Shown: positions 22,301 through 33,217 of the stretch, piece after piece
Layout: each line of letters opens with the position of its first letter
Numbering within the stretch: the stretch's first letter is position 1
DNA from: Calliopum simillimum
Taxonomy: Eukaryota > Arthropoda > Insecta > Diptera > Lauxaniidae
NCBI GenBank assembly: GCA_951812925.1
Contig: OX638369.1
Span: 16,769,329 to 16,833,328 of the forward strand
Reading direction: 5' to 3'
Length of the DNA stretch: 64,000 bases
Notes under the pieces: generated by a model
Databases searched by the model: none
Told to the model about the DNA's origin: nothing
What the model saw: only the letters and a program-made list of their open reading frames with translations
Translations under genes and position numbers: made by a program

Positions 22301-23832
22301 TGAAAATACTCAAAATGAAGATGAAAAAAAAGTGTAGTGTTATATGGACTATATAGTCCATATTGTCACACATATTTATTTGGTACAGAAGTTGTACATA
22401 AAAATGTCACTTCCACATCTGGCGCATTCTTCATGATTCCAAGAACGCCAGATTTCACATTCAACCCAAACCTGTAAAGGGTATTACAGTATAAGCATTT
22501 TTCATCTATCTTTCTTAGGGGTTTTCCGTCAGACTCGTCTTGAAAACTGGAACTAGATTCTCCATCTGATGAAGATGATAAATAGATTTGTTTTTGAGGC
22601 TTTTTTCCTTGATGGTCAATATTGCCCGCAGCACGTGCTGGTGAATTAATTGGTTTTTTATCAAAAACTCTTGTGGTTAATGAACTAATTTGTGCTAATA
22701 ACTCATAAATTGTATTCACTGACTTTATATAATTACCCATTTATTTAAAAACAAGATGCCCTTAAAGTGAAATAATGAAATTTACTCACTAGAAAAAAAT
22801 TATCACTGAACTCTTTTTTAGAAAAAAAAAACTTTACAGAAACTTGCGGCTTCACCGAACGCTAAAATCGCACTGACGTAAGCTTTAGGTATTGGCGTAA
22901 AGTTTGAACCTGAATAACGGTTAATCCTATGCATATTACCCGCGCAGTCAATATTTCCCTCCCTTACCCTAGATAACAATCTAAATATATCATATGATTT
23001 ATTGATCATTCATAGTAATGAATCACATAAAACTATCCGGAATGTGTGGTCTGTCTGTAAAATTTTGCATGAAACGGTGAAAATAAAACTTTCAAGTTAA
23101 TTCATTGTAATATTCTGTACAAGAATATTCTTATTTTGCTGCATTAAGAGAGAATAAAGTTGAAAAAAATAAGCCTTAAAAAAGTAACGGGTGCGACAGC
23201 AAAAAGTAATAGGTGTGACATCGTAAAAAAATAAACCAATACAGCCATTCCATGCCTAGCGTAACAAGATCATGCCTAACCTTAGGTCAATCCTCATCAG
23301 CCATATTTGCCGACATCCAAAAGCATTTTTAGCATAGATTTGATGAGAATCACAGCAACAAGAAAAATACGGCACATGCTTTTTTATTTTTATGAATTTT
23401 GCCATGATTTTGTGTTTTTGCTGGTGCTTTACACAAACACACAGAACAGTAAGCTCCAACTATCAATGTTTTTTCATTGTCGCGACATGTCGGTTGCTAA
23501 TATTATAAATCATTATCTGTTCCAAAAACAATAAAAAGCTCTAATCTTTTGGGTTTTCCCCTGTTATGCATCGCCCTGCTGTTGTGTGTCATCGATATTT
23601 TACCATTAGAAAAGAAAAAACATATTGTACTTTTATTTTTCAATTTTTATATGAAATAAAGCTGATAAGATTACAATCTTTTGCATATACTTTATGTTTG
23701 ACTCTTTTCAGCTCCTATTTGCGTGCACCCATTTTCAATGGCATCGATGAATTTTACCGCATGCCCGAATCAAAACGTCAAGTGAGATATCGGCAATGCT
23801 ACTTCAATCCAATTTCATGTTTTAAGAAGTAA
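19378..23832 (+). CDS. AstC: Allatostatin C preprohormone
   Basis: Spliced neuropeptide gene: exons 19378-19485, 19556-19674 and 23712-23832, joined in phases 0 and 2, giving 115 residues. Introns start GTAAG and GTAAGT and end TATAG and TTTCAG. Residues 1-24 are a signal peptide (core LVITFLVAM, cut near IEA/RPQ). The C-terminus carries Lys-Arg (97-98), then QVRYRQCYFNPISCF (99-113) and a trailing Lys-Lys. Cys105 and Cys112 would form the ring disulphide, and the N-terminal Gln can cyclise. In flies this somatostatin-like peptide acts on AstC receptors in brain and gut and inhibits juvenile hormone synthesis in several insects. AATAAA follows at 23852. The 4,037-bp second intron holds at least three inserted elements (20120-20865, 21507-21773, 22168-22969). 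Confidence 0.96.
20120..20865. repeat. Hairpin element in AstC intron 2
   Basis: Outer arms: CTTATGTACTTTTTGACGCT then GAATCGG at 20153, with the inverse CCGATTCAGCGTCAAAAAGT then ACATAAGAC at 20809-20842. Inner arms: GCAGGATATTGATATATACT then TGCTTGAAGTTGGAG (about 20397) against its inverse near 20748-20785. Contains GGTGTCCACCTTGGGGGAC-type direct repeats in the loop. Same family as 16752-17121 and the arms in repeat B. Confidence 0.75.
21507..21773. mobile_element. MITE with ~60-bp TIRs in AstC intron 2
   Basis: CAATTGAGGAGTGGCCGTAC at 21507 is repeated inverted, ending at 21773. Similarity extends about 60 bp (CAAAGGGCCTAAGTAC..., ...AAAAGTA.TGTCA). The element is 267 bp with no coding capacity. 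Confidence 0.9.
22168..22969 (-). mobile_element. Pogo-like element (iii) in AstC intron 2
   Basis: Ends GGATAAGGGAGGGAAATATG and the inverse AATATTTCCCTCCCTTACCC, with TA at 22166-22167 and 22970-22971. Internal TATGGACTATATAGTCCATA palindrome at 22341. The word AATATGGAC is shared with element (iv). Contains the transposase C-terminus on the minus strand. Confidence 0.82.
22366..22740 (-). pseudogene. Pogo-like transposase C-terminus with PHD-like finger
   Basis: On the minus strand, a Ser-rich linker (YLSSSSDGESSSSF) is followed by CLYCNTLYR. After a one-base frameshift another frame reads WVECEIWRSWNHEECARCG and ends FMYNFCTK-stop. The C..C / W..C / W.H..C / C spacing is PHD-finger-like, as at the C-terminus of many insect pogo-like transposases. 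The DDE core is missing. Element (iv) carries a diverged copy (26100-26460). Confidence 0.65.
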
Positions 23833-24920
23833 ACAGCGACATGGGATACAAAATAAAAGAAAAAAATATATTAAAAATATTTATATAGCCAGCCTTTTTA
23901 GTTTCGTTTTTGTTTTTTAACTTAACTTTATTTTGTTAGACAAAGAAATAAAATTTTTAAAATATACTTTGATAAAATCTTTTAAAAAACATTTTCAAAA
24001 CAAACTCGAAAATATACACTCTATGTATAATAAATATCTTAATAAAGAAATTCTAGTAGTATATATATACATGTATATATACCAACATATGTTATCCTAT
24101 GTGTATAGTACTAATATGCAAGTAGAAGCAAAAAAAAAGACCTTAATTGATACTTTAAATGTCCTTAAAATTTTTAAAGCTGTTAAATTTTCTTTACGTT
24201 TGATGTCTAGTCTTTTCCGAGCTATTTCTAAGAAAAACAAGATTTTTTTTTTTTGTTACATCAACAAAGTAGAAATGCATTTAAAATGCACAAAAATACA
24301 AAAACATAAAAATTCCTAAACATTTTTAAGTTTTTTTTTTTTTTTTGGTATGCATATGGTGTGGTATATTTAATAATTATTGTTATATATGATTCATAAT
24401 TTAAAAAAAAAGTATTTATTCATAAAAAAAAGTATATTAAAATTGATGATTGTTTACATTATTATGTATCATGTATGTATACTTAACGAAAAATCATGTA
24501 ACATAATAAACGATGTAATAAATTTGTATGTAATATCGTTTTTTCCTAAATTCTGCAGTTAATTGATAAGTTGTAGGGGTCTTCCCAAGACGTCTTGTTG
24601 GAATTTCAAGACATTTCCGCTTTTTATTAATCGAATACTTCAGTTCAGTGTCGTGTGTCTTTACAGAACTTCGATATGAAGAAAAAAAAAAAAACAAATA
24701 CTGCACTGACCTGACTTGTTTGAAGTGCTTCAGTTCAGTTCAGTGCATATAGTAGTTATAGCGTAAAAAAAAAGCTTTTCTGGAATGATTTTTAACGAAA
24801 AAAAATGGTTCATTTTTCGACCTGTCTACGTTCAACAGAGCTTCATCTCTTAAGATCTTATTGGTAACCAAGAAATGCACGTTTTGGAATTATTTAACAT
24901 TTCCAAAAACGAAGCTCCGT
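23833..24920. other. AstC 3' flank, AT-rich
   Basis: AATAAA at 23852-23857 is the likely AstC polyadenylation signal. Beyond it the sequence is very AT-rich. A 128-residue Lys/Ile/Phe-rich open frame (23933-24319) looks like base composition rather than a gene. Confidence 0.5.
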
Positions 24921-25347
24921 AGGGGAGATGTGTACCTTGGTCCGCTTTTCAGTTTTTTCAATGTGCTGCATTTTCCAAAAAAGTTTCTTTAGTTTTCTGA
25001 TTAAGTTATATTTCTTCAATGCTTGCAGCATCAATTGATGTGACAATGATATTTCTATGTTTTACCATCGAGTAGCAATATTACTTTTTCCGTTCCAATC
25101 GCAAACGGTCCAAGGTACACCATACAAGTGTACCTTAGACTATCAAAAATATAAGAGAATACATTTTATATAGGTTATAAATTATGAAAGAACCATTTAC
25201 TATGTAATCAAAAGTAACATTTTTTTTTTAATAAAATTAAAATATTAATCATACACAAAAATTATAAGAAAAAAGTCTTTTTAGAAAAAAAAACAGTTAA
25301 TTAAATAAAAATGCTTACAAATAAATACATTAATCACGAAAATAATA

Positions 25348-26768
25348 GGGTGAGGGAGGGAAATATGGACCACCCATCTTTCTTTTTTAAATAAAACCCA
25401 AAATACATAAAATAAAACAATTAATTTTATGTCATTCAGTAAAGAAAACAATTTACCTTTATTCTGATTCACTTTAAGATAAATATCTCATCAGGATAAA
25501 GAAAAAAAATTAAAAAACTGAAAATACTCAAAATGAAGATAAAACTAGTAAGGGTGTAAAATTTGGCCTGGCCAAACATTAAATACTCTACACTGCAGTA
25601 TTTTTAAAATTTTGCTCTTTTGGGAGGTGCTACGCTCTCTTGTCCGAGTTCACCCAGTTTTTGTCCAGAGCTTGCGCTTACAATTCTTAGTATTTATGCG
25701 TATTTTGGTTGCATTGTCTTGAAAAATACTGCTAAAATTGCATTTTGAATATATTTTTTGTATTAGCGGTAGGCGTATCCGTTGACCGATTTCGCTCGTT
25801 TTCAATCCCCCGAGCTATCTTTGACGACGGAGGCAGTATAATTAATTTCATTGAATTATCCTTCTCAGTTTTCCTAAAAAGTGTATTTCAACACACAGCC
25901 AGGCAGGCACCCAGGCAGCCACCCAGCCAGCCAGCCACCCAGCCAGCCAGACAGACGGACATGGCTATATCGACTCAGGAGGCGACGCTTGTCAAGAATA
26001 TATATACTTTTCTATATTTGCCACGCCTCCTTCTCTGCGTTACAAACGGAAGGACAAAGTGAATATACCCTGGGTGTAGGGTATACAAAAAGTGTAGTGT
26101 AATATGAACCATATAGTCCATTTGGTACAGAAGTTGCATATACATAAAAATGTCACTTCCACATTCGGCACATTTTTCATGACTCCAAGAACGTCAGATT
26201 ACGCATTCAACCCAAAATTCGCCACGTCGATCTTCTGATTAAAGGGTGTTACATTATATGCATTTTTTATCATTTTTTTCCTTTTTAGTTAACGAATTAC
26301 ATATAAAGACCATCAGACTTGTCATGAAAACTGTGACTAGATTCCCCATCTGAAAAAGATGATAAATACATTTGTTTTTGAGGCTTCTTTCTTTGATGGT
26401 CCACAGCAAGTGTTGGTGAAATAAATGGTTTTTTATCAAAAACTCTTTTGGTTAATGAACTTATTAGTGTTAATAAATATTAAATGGTATTCATTGACTT
26501 TATATAATTAACCATTTATTTAAAAACGCGATGTCTTTAAAGTGAAATAATGAAATATACTCACTAGAAAAAAATTATCACTGAGCTTTTTTTTAGAAAA
26601 ATCAACTTTACAGAAACATGCGACTTTACCGAACGCTAAAATCGCCCTATTATAAGCTTTAGGTATTAGCGTTAATTGAACATGAATAACTGTAAATCCT
26701 ATGCATGCAGTGGGAAAGAACCGTGTGGTCCACATTACCCACGTAGTCCATATTTCCCTCCCTTACCC
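25348..26768 (-). mobile_element. Pogo-like element (iv), interrupted by repeat A
   Basis: Ends GGGTGAGGGAGGGAAATATG and inverse CATATTTCCCTCCCTTACCC, with TA at 25346-25347 and 26769-26770. It is a diverged copy of element (iii), with which it aligns along both sides of the 25545-26085 insertion. Remnants of the pogo-like C-terminal coding region lie at about 26100-26460, minus strand. Confidence 0.82.
25545..26085 (+). repeat. Dispersed repeat family A, copy 2, nested
   Basis: Borders are set by comparison with the uninterrupted element (iii): AAAATGAAGAT before and AAAAGTGTAGTG after. Begins TAAGGGTGTAAAATTTGGCC and ends CCCTGGGTGTAGGGTAT. Contains a CCAG-rich microsatellite (25897-25957). 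Confidence 0.8.
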
Positions 26769-26898
26769 TAATAATAATATTATATTGAAAGGCGATTATG
26801 GCTTCCTGGTTGCCCGTTGAAAAAGGCTTGCGTGTCAATAAGCATAGGTCCAAGGTACACACTGACAGCATATTTTGAAAACTGTCAACACCCATAAC

Positions 26899-27162
26899 AT
26901 ATCGTCACTCTTAGGCCAGATTCACAAAAGTGCAAATTTTTCAGTTTTTCACTAATGTGGTTTTCTTGTACAAAATAGTTCAATATAGTTATGCCAGAAG
27001 TATGAAAGCTATATCTGAGTTGGTTTAGTAGTAAATGCAAAGTTTTTTACACGAAAAAGCAAAATTTACATATAATTTTAATATTTAAAAAAATTTCAAA
27101 TAGCAATTTCTCAAATTCAATAATTTTCACATTTGTGAATTTGGCCTAAGAGTGACGATATA
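26899..27162. mobile_element. MITE with ~30-bp TIRs
   Basis: ATATCGTCACTCTTAGGCCA then GATTCACAAA at 26899 and the inverse TTTGTGAATTTGGCCTAAGA ending at 27162. No coding capacity. Lies inside element (v). Confidence 0.88.
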
Positions 27163-27494
27163 TTAGTGGAAATAACTACATCTAAAACACTCTTAAAGCT
27201 TAAAACAATAACTAAACTTCCTTCCTGATGTTGCAAAACTGAAATATTTCAAGTAAGCTTCTTATAAAACCGTTTCGTAGTTTACTCCAAAAACTAATTT
27301 TTACACATCAAAAAAACCTTTTCCGTCACTTTTTATGCATGTATACAGCTTGACGATCTGAAGTCTACTATTGTCAGTCAGCGGTATGAGTGAAAAATTC
27401 CATAGAAGAACATTATCGTCAACGTGCAACTGTTGAGTGACAACCGACACTCGGACCGAGGTACACTCGGACCAAGGTACACACATTTCTCCTA

Positions 27495-27930
27495 TATAGC
27501 AAGACAACTAGTCAACAAATATCGGGTGCTATGCTATATCGTCGCTAACCTTAAAAGCTAACCTCTCTTATAGGAATTCTTCCGATTGTTTCTTTTCACT
27601 TGAAACTCATATTGTAAGTGATAAACAATACGTATACATTGTATTTTATAAGATTTTTTTTTTGGGAACTTTTATTTGTATTGGGAAGGGACAACTAAGT
27701 AGAACAAGCAATGTAAGTACTTAGGGCTTACGAGTAGGAGTAGTCTTTTTTGCTTTCGAAAGAATTTGAAAAATAGCAATGCTATTTTTTTCAAGACCAT
27801 AAGCAATTTTATGATGCTGTTTATAAACGCATTTTAAAAGTTTTATCTGAACTCGATGTATTGCAACTGCACGAATGCTGTAACTCCAAAAAATGCTGCT
27901 CGTATTCAATAAAGTCTGACGATATAATTT
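27495..27930. other. Gene-free stretch
   Basis: No gene recognised. A minus-strand open frame at 27721-27909 ends in a basic TTPTRKP but matches no family I know. Confidence 0.4.
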
Positions 27931-27948
27931 AAATACTTATCTTTGGAG

Positions 27949-28394
27949 CTAGTTATCAGGCTTGTACACAGACATATGCAAATCCAAAAAATTCTCATGA
28001 AAGATTGAGAACATAAAGCAGTTTGACACAGTAAAAAAATTAATTCGATTGCACATTTTTTGAAGCGACATAAGCCTTCTCGCAGCATCAATCTCTCAAA
28101 CAATGACTTCTACGATTATTTTTAAAATCTCTTAACTTACGTTACATCGTTCTCTTTCAACCCCTCACTGGTCGTTGATCCCTTTCGTGGTTTCTCACTG
28201 GAAATGCGTGAGTTGAAAATGGTTCTTGAAAAGGGAAAAAGCAAAGAAAGCGCCGAGTTGCGATTGGATACTCGTCGAGTTTTATGAAAATACACCGGTT
28301 CCGTTTTTGGAGAAATTTCTTTTTGTTTTTTAAATAAAATCTACTTGCACGGCATTATACTGACTTCCCTCAAGGGAGACATTATTTTACCTCT
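27949..28394 (+). pseudogene. LINE reverse transcriptase fragment, copy 1
   Basis: Aligns base by base with 59773-60230. The shared segment encodes, in the better copy, the RT fingers block (KANKAPGLDFYKNEPVP). Here several frameshifts and stops are present. The copy stops abruptly at about 28394. Confidence 0.65.
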
Positions 28395-28499
28395 ATACAG
28401 GGTGTATCGCCTAAGGCTATAAAGCATCTGGGAGGTGACAAAAGAAGTCTAAACTAACAGAAGATCTAAACTAACAAAGATAAAATGTACCACTATGGC

Positions 28500-29165
28500 G
28501 TTATAGAGTTAAAACCGATTTTCTGACTTGTAACTACTGGGTAACTATTTGTTAATTGCTTGAGCTTTTTAAAAGTGTATTTTTTTTTTTAAAAAGCTTA
28601 AAAGGATTTCGCAAAGTTCTGAACCAATAAAGTTGATATTTTAAATTTGTTTTTCTAATTTTTGACTTCGGCGACCATTTTAGTATGAAAAAGGTCCAAT
28701 TAACATACCCTTTCACTATTTACTACTAATTCTCGTTAAATTTTCTTTTATCCAGTTTTGCATTTATCATACCAACTTTTAAATATTTGAGATTGGAAAA
28801 AAAAACTTTTCTGTGTACACACGCTGACCTTTATCAAGTGGAGGGTTTAAACGGATTGTTTTTGAAAAGTATGTTATGGTGACCTCAATTAAAAAAATTT
28901 GTGTGACAAATGTGCTACTAAACTAAAGGAAATTTAACAGAAACTTCAAAAAAATTTATAAAATGTTAATGGGACCCTTTTTGTACTAAAATAACCGCCA
29001 AATTTCCGAAAAAAGGGGAAAAATTCAAGTTCAAGGTTTCAGAACACAGCACCAGAATTAAGCTAACTTGTTAGGATTTTGAGATATCCTCACCCAAAAG
29101 TACAAAAAATACCGTTTTTAGCCATTTTTGAAGTTATATAACAAGTTAGGATAGTTTCTGAAATA
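28500..29165. repeat. Degenerate hairpin repeat
   Basis: Inverted arms: GCGACCATTTTAGTATGAAA then AAGGTCC (28670) against GGGACCCTTTTTGTACTAAA then ATAACCGCC (28972). Outer parts around AAAGTTCTGAACC (28612) and GGTTTCAGAAC (29034) also pair. No coding capacity. Confidence 0.5.
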
Positions 29166-29583
29166 TGGCTTGGAAAAATCTACAAAAATCTACATACAAT
29201 ATAATGTTAGGTACATCTTGAATGTTTGAGCCATCCTGACATACACAATTCACATATTGTCAGTATCTATTTATTGTTTCTATTTTAATGTAATTGAATT
29301 ATATCTATATCTATACTAATATTATAAATGCGAAAGTAACTCTGTTTGTTACCTTTTCACGCCTTAACCGGTGGGCCAATTTCGATGAAATTTTGTATGG
29401 AGATAATAAGAGACCCTAGGATGGACATAGGATAGTTTCTAACTCTAAAATGATCCTTAAAAGGGGTGAAAAGAGGGGTGGAATTTTGTATGGCAAATCA
29501 ATAATTTTTCGAATACGTATATTCTCAATTGACATAGATGGCGTAGATTTTGTTGTTGTATACATTTTGAAAAATAAATAAAA

Positions 29584-30342
29584 CTAGAGTTCGCCTTGTG
29601 GCCGAAATTCGCCCATTTCGATTTGACCATAAAATAAAGGAAAAAGTTTTTATACCCTTCCTTGGTCGATAAAACACAAAAAACTTTTAATATTCTTCCT
29701 TAGGGTTCGGGTTATCTGCATCGGTGCAGCGGCTAAGTTGCAATATCGTACTTTCCATTTAGAGGCGTGTAACTCCTACTAAAGAGCAAACAGTTTTTGA
29801 TATCTATCTATACCAAAATTCATAAAAATCAATCATGTTATCGTGCTATTTAGTGCTAACTCTATATCTATACCAAATTTCATAAAAATCGTATGCAGTA
29901 TTTTCGCTGTGAGAGCGTTTTTTCCATTTAGGGGCGTGGCACCGCCCACTGAAAAACATAATGGTCATATTATCGTTCCTTAGTCCTAACCATATCTCCA
30001 TACCAAATTTCGTTAAAATCGATGCGGCGGTTTAGCCGTGAGAGCGTTTTTTCCATTTAGGGGCGTGGCACCGCCCACTGAAAAACATAATGGTCATATT
30101 ATCGTTTCTTAGTCCTAACCCTATCTCCATACCAAATTTCGTTAAAATCGATGCAGCGGTTTAGCCGTGAGATCGTTTTTTCCATTTAGGGGCGTGGCAC
30201 CTCCCACTTTAAAAACAAATATAGTCCTATGCACTGCTCCTCCTCACAACCTTTCCAACAAAAAAAAAATCAAGCAAATCAGTTGAGATTTAGGTATAGA
30301 AACAGGGACCTAACCGATTTCGTTTGCCTATTTATATGTAGA
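29584..30342 (-). mobile_element. Non-autonomous Helitron family C, copy 1
   Basis: On the minus strand it begins TCTACATATAAATAGGCAAA and ends GGCGAACTCTAG followed by T. A 3' hairpin (TTC[G]GCC, ACAA, GGCGAA) lies immediately before the end. Internally it has three near-identical ~120-bp direct repeats containing GGGCGTGGCACCGCCCACT. About 90% similar by eye to 50362-51109. Confidence 0.8.
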
Positions 30343-30654
30343 TTTGAAAAACAAATAAACAAAAACGTATGTGTGTTTCTGTTTTTAACAGCGCACAGTG
30401 TCTTACGTAGAACAAGCTAGGTGGACAAAATTCATTAACAGATATCTAAATATTAGTAATGAGGTAATGTCAACAATACCCCAAATGCATAATATACCTA
30501 CTTTTTTTTGTGTAAATATTTGATGGTGACAAACAACTGAGTGCAGAAGTCAACTTATGAGTGTAAGTTAAATTTCAAATATTTATTATTTTTATTAAGC
30601 AATAAAGCAACTTGATTTTATTGTGGCAAAATCAATATTTTGTGACAATTTTAG

Positions 30655-31563
30655 TGATGGATTTTATAGCAAAAAGAACGTATTTTATGTTTTAAGTAAA
30701 GTTTTTTATTTTTCTCCTTTGGGTAATGTGTAAGAAAGCTTCGAAAACAGATAAAAAAGTTTTTCTTTTTTTTTTTCGTTTTCCAAGTTTAATGGAGACG
30801 AAATTGCATGTACCCGCTTGTACCCAGTCTAAATTTTGGATATATGTTAGCTGCATCTATTCCCTTGATGAATATATTAATTTCAACCTGCGCACTGCTG
30901 TTCATCTATTTTATTTTAATTTTTTTAGAATACCTTTAAATATATATATATATTTTTTTTTTAATTTATATTCGAATTTTTTGCTTTGTCTTAAAAAGGT
31001 CATCATTTTATGACATTTCCAGTGATGGATTTTATAAATGAAGGTTAGTGTTTTGTGTTTGAATAAGATTTTTGTCATTCCTTTCCTCAGGAAATCTTTC
31101 GAAAAGACTTAAAAAAATAACTCGTAGTGTAATTATTTTTCAACTTTAAAGGAGCTGGAATTGCATGTACCCAGTCTAGATTTTGGATATAAGTTAGCTA
31201 CATCTATTTCCTTGATGAATATATTAGTTTAAACGTGCACATTAGAGTTCATCTATTTTATTTTAATTTTTTCCAGAATACCTTTAATCATTTTTTATTT
31301 TAATTTATTTTCGAATTTTTTGCTTTATATGTGTATTTAAAAAGTTCGAAATTTTGTGGCAATTCTCATGATGGATTTTTTAACAGAAGAAGAAGTTAGT
31401 ATTTTGTGTTTAAATAAGACATTTGTCATAACTTCCCTCAGGGAAAGTTTCGAAAACACTTAAAAAATAACGTTTATCTCTGTGTATCCAGACAAATTTT
31501 TGGATATAAGTTAGTTGTACCTGACCATTGGATTACAACTATTTCATTTTTTTCAGAACATTT
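30655..31563 (+). repeat. Internal tandem triplication in the Transib-like element
   Basis: Three diverged copies, period about 350 bp, start at 30655, 31022 and 31369 with TGATGGATTTTAT/T. Each continues with an A-rich TTTCGAAAACA[GC]-type block, TTTGGATATAAGTTAG and TTCATTTTATTTTAATTTTT-like ends. The third is shortened. Confidence 0.6.
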
Positions 31564-32072
31564 TCACTCAAGAAGTGAGTTTTTTCAAGAGTGGCTTAAG
31601 CATGACAAGGTCAAAAAAAAAAATGACTGTCTTTACGATTTAATAATATTAAAATTCAAAGTGTTTGATGTAACTGAAGACTGTGTGAGGGTAATTAAGG
31701 AGAAAATTGCCAACTGTTCTTCAAAAATCGATCCAAAGTTGGTTTCTGCAGGGAAGTCCAAAGACCGCTTTAAGATAGAGTTTAAAAGCTGGTTGGATGG
31801 TGAGGATTTTAAATTTGGTATATTTTCTTCACAACCACTACCACGAATAAGGATTTATTATCTATGCTACTCTTAACTTCTGATCCTTTTATAAACTCCT
31901 TAAGAGAAATACCAAAAAAAAAAAAAAAAAGAGATAAATTGTGTGCAGAGGTCTTAAAACTAATTATCCCTCCTACAATAGTTCCACAATCACGACCAAA
32001 TATCTTGCCAGAACCTGAGGAAGATTATATATATATCAGATTCATCGGATGAAATTAACGATGAAACTGAGT
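31369..32072 (+). pseudogene. Putative Transib-like transposase N-terminal remnant
   Basis: Readable pieces: MMDFLTEEEVSILCLNKTFV; then, after a likely acceptor TTTTTTTCAG at 31556, FFQEWLKHDKVKKKNDCLYD and DPKLVSAGKSKDRFKIEFKS then WLDGEDFKFG. The RF....WLD pattern resembles N-terminal regions of Transib transposases as I remember them; this is weak. A polyadenylation-like AATAAA is at 32102. No catalytic DDE residues can be placed. Confidence 0.4.
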
Positions 32073-32733
32073 AGTAATTGAACATTTGGCAAAAAAAGAA
32101 ACAATAAATGTTGGTTTTTATACTTTTTCCAACATAAAAAAATTCTGTTGTTTTATTTCTTTTTTGGTTTTTTGTTTAATTTTTTTTAGAGAGCTATTCA
32201 ACGATACCAATTTTTGCGGGTTCAAACCCTCTCTATTAAGATCTTTTTCATATATATCTTTTTCCTATATATATTTTTCCTTTATATGTATATGAATTGA
32301 AAATATTGAAATAAAATAAAATTAATCTGCATGAAAACCCCCCAATGAGCAATTCCTGGTTATGATGGTGATCCATGCCGAATAAGAAAAAATGTTTCAG
32401 ACAAAAGTGTCGTATTTTTGCACGTAAAATCAGAATCCGCAATAAAAATTGGGAGTTTCCATATAAAATTTTGAAGTTTCTTCCGTCAACCGCGGAAGGA
32501 GAGGTATAGAGGGTCAAAATCGTTGCACTGCACTCTTAAAAATATTGGACACGTGTTTTTTTTTTTTTTTTATTTAACGTGCAGCATTAAAAACACTTGA
32601 CCGTTCGGGAAATTTTGGAACACCCTGTATATCAAAATATTAATAATATGTCGTAATAAGGCTTATACTACCCGAAAATATTAAAAAATAATTTTGTCCA
32701 GCTAGCTTGTTCTACGTGAAACACTGTGCAGCG

Positions 32734-33217
32734 GGGCAAAGCTGCGCTGAAGCATCTTTCTATGCAAACATGCGCATCTTTCGTGCTGAATGCTCCCTTC
32801 CATTTTGTATAGGCATGTCCACTTTTAACGCATATCTCAAGTGTATGAACAAGATGCGCTTCCTTTTCCCTTCCGTTGGGAAATGAAGAAGTTGCGCTTC
32901 CTGTACCTTTCTGAATAGAAATGAAGAAGATGCGCTTCGTCTTTCTTTCTTTTTTCGCTCCAAAAATATATGAGCTACATATGTTAGCGTTAAGAAAGCA
33001 ATGGCATAAGGGCAAGGGCATCTAACTGCTGTTAGGGCAAACATCATCGTCGACTTCTTTTGCTAATTAAGCTTTCAATTTTTTTTTTAACAAAGTCAAA
33101 ATCAGTTTGTTTGACAGTTTGAACTAAGGAATATAAATTGCCACTACTTTCCCGATTCTTGGATTTCCTCATCCAGTGACTTTTTCAATTTATTCTTATT
33201 AGGTAGTAATTTATTAT
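32734..33217. repeat. Stretch with GATGCGCTTC direct repeats
   Basis: GA[AG]GATGCGCTTC-type words recur at about 32851, 32889 and 32926. The overlapping open frames here come from this repetition. No gene recognised. Confidence 0.4.

Larger units (their letters stand above)
24922..27492. mobile_element. Pogo-like element (v), word GGTCCAAGGTACAC, hosting other elements
   Basis: Ends TAGGGGAGATGTGTACCTTG (TA at 24920-24921) and inverse CGGACCAAGGTACACACATT then TCTCC (TA at 27493-27494). The word (G)GTCCAAGGTACAC recurs at 25109, 26850 and 27473, with variant CGAGGTACACTCGG at 27457. It is interrupted by element (iv) at 25348-26768 and a 264-bp MITE at 26899-27162. Confidence 0.72.
30394..32728 (+). 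mobile_element. Transib-like element with RSS-like ends
   Basis: Terminal inverted repeats of 39 bp match at 36 positions: CACAGTGTCTTACGTAGAAC at 30394 and, inverted, ending at 32728. The first 7 bases equal the V(D)J heptamer CACAGTG, and 24 nt later both ends read ACAAAATT, nonamer-like. A 5-bp GC-rich target duplication CAGCG flanks it (30389-30393, 32729-32733). Heptamer-like ends with 5-bp duplications are the Transib signature. Length is 2,335 bp; only an N-terminal coding remnant is visible, and no RAG1-core region. Confidence 0.7.

Noticed and set aside
19326..23832. Allatostatin double C paralogue nearby
   Set aside because: I believe AstCC lies close to AstC in Drosophila, so I looked for a second CYFN...CF cassette and saw none. 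The scan was by eye only.
23933..24319. 128-codon frame after AstC
   Set aside because: Sequence is extremely AT-rich; amino acid content (Lys, Ile, Phe, Tyr) follows base composition and no motif is present.
28391..32640. Element bounded by ACAGGGTGT and ACACCCTGT
   Set aside because: The inverted words are short, pairing does not extend, and the span crosses other well-bounded elements.
30394..32728. A real antigen-receptor recombination signal
   Set aside because: Insects lack V(D)J recombination; the heptamer match is best explained by Transib ancestry.
32668..33047. Overlapping 117- and 95-codon minus frames
   Set aside because: They overlap in different frames over GATGCGCTTC direct repeats and have no recognisable domain.
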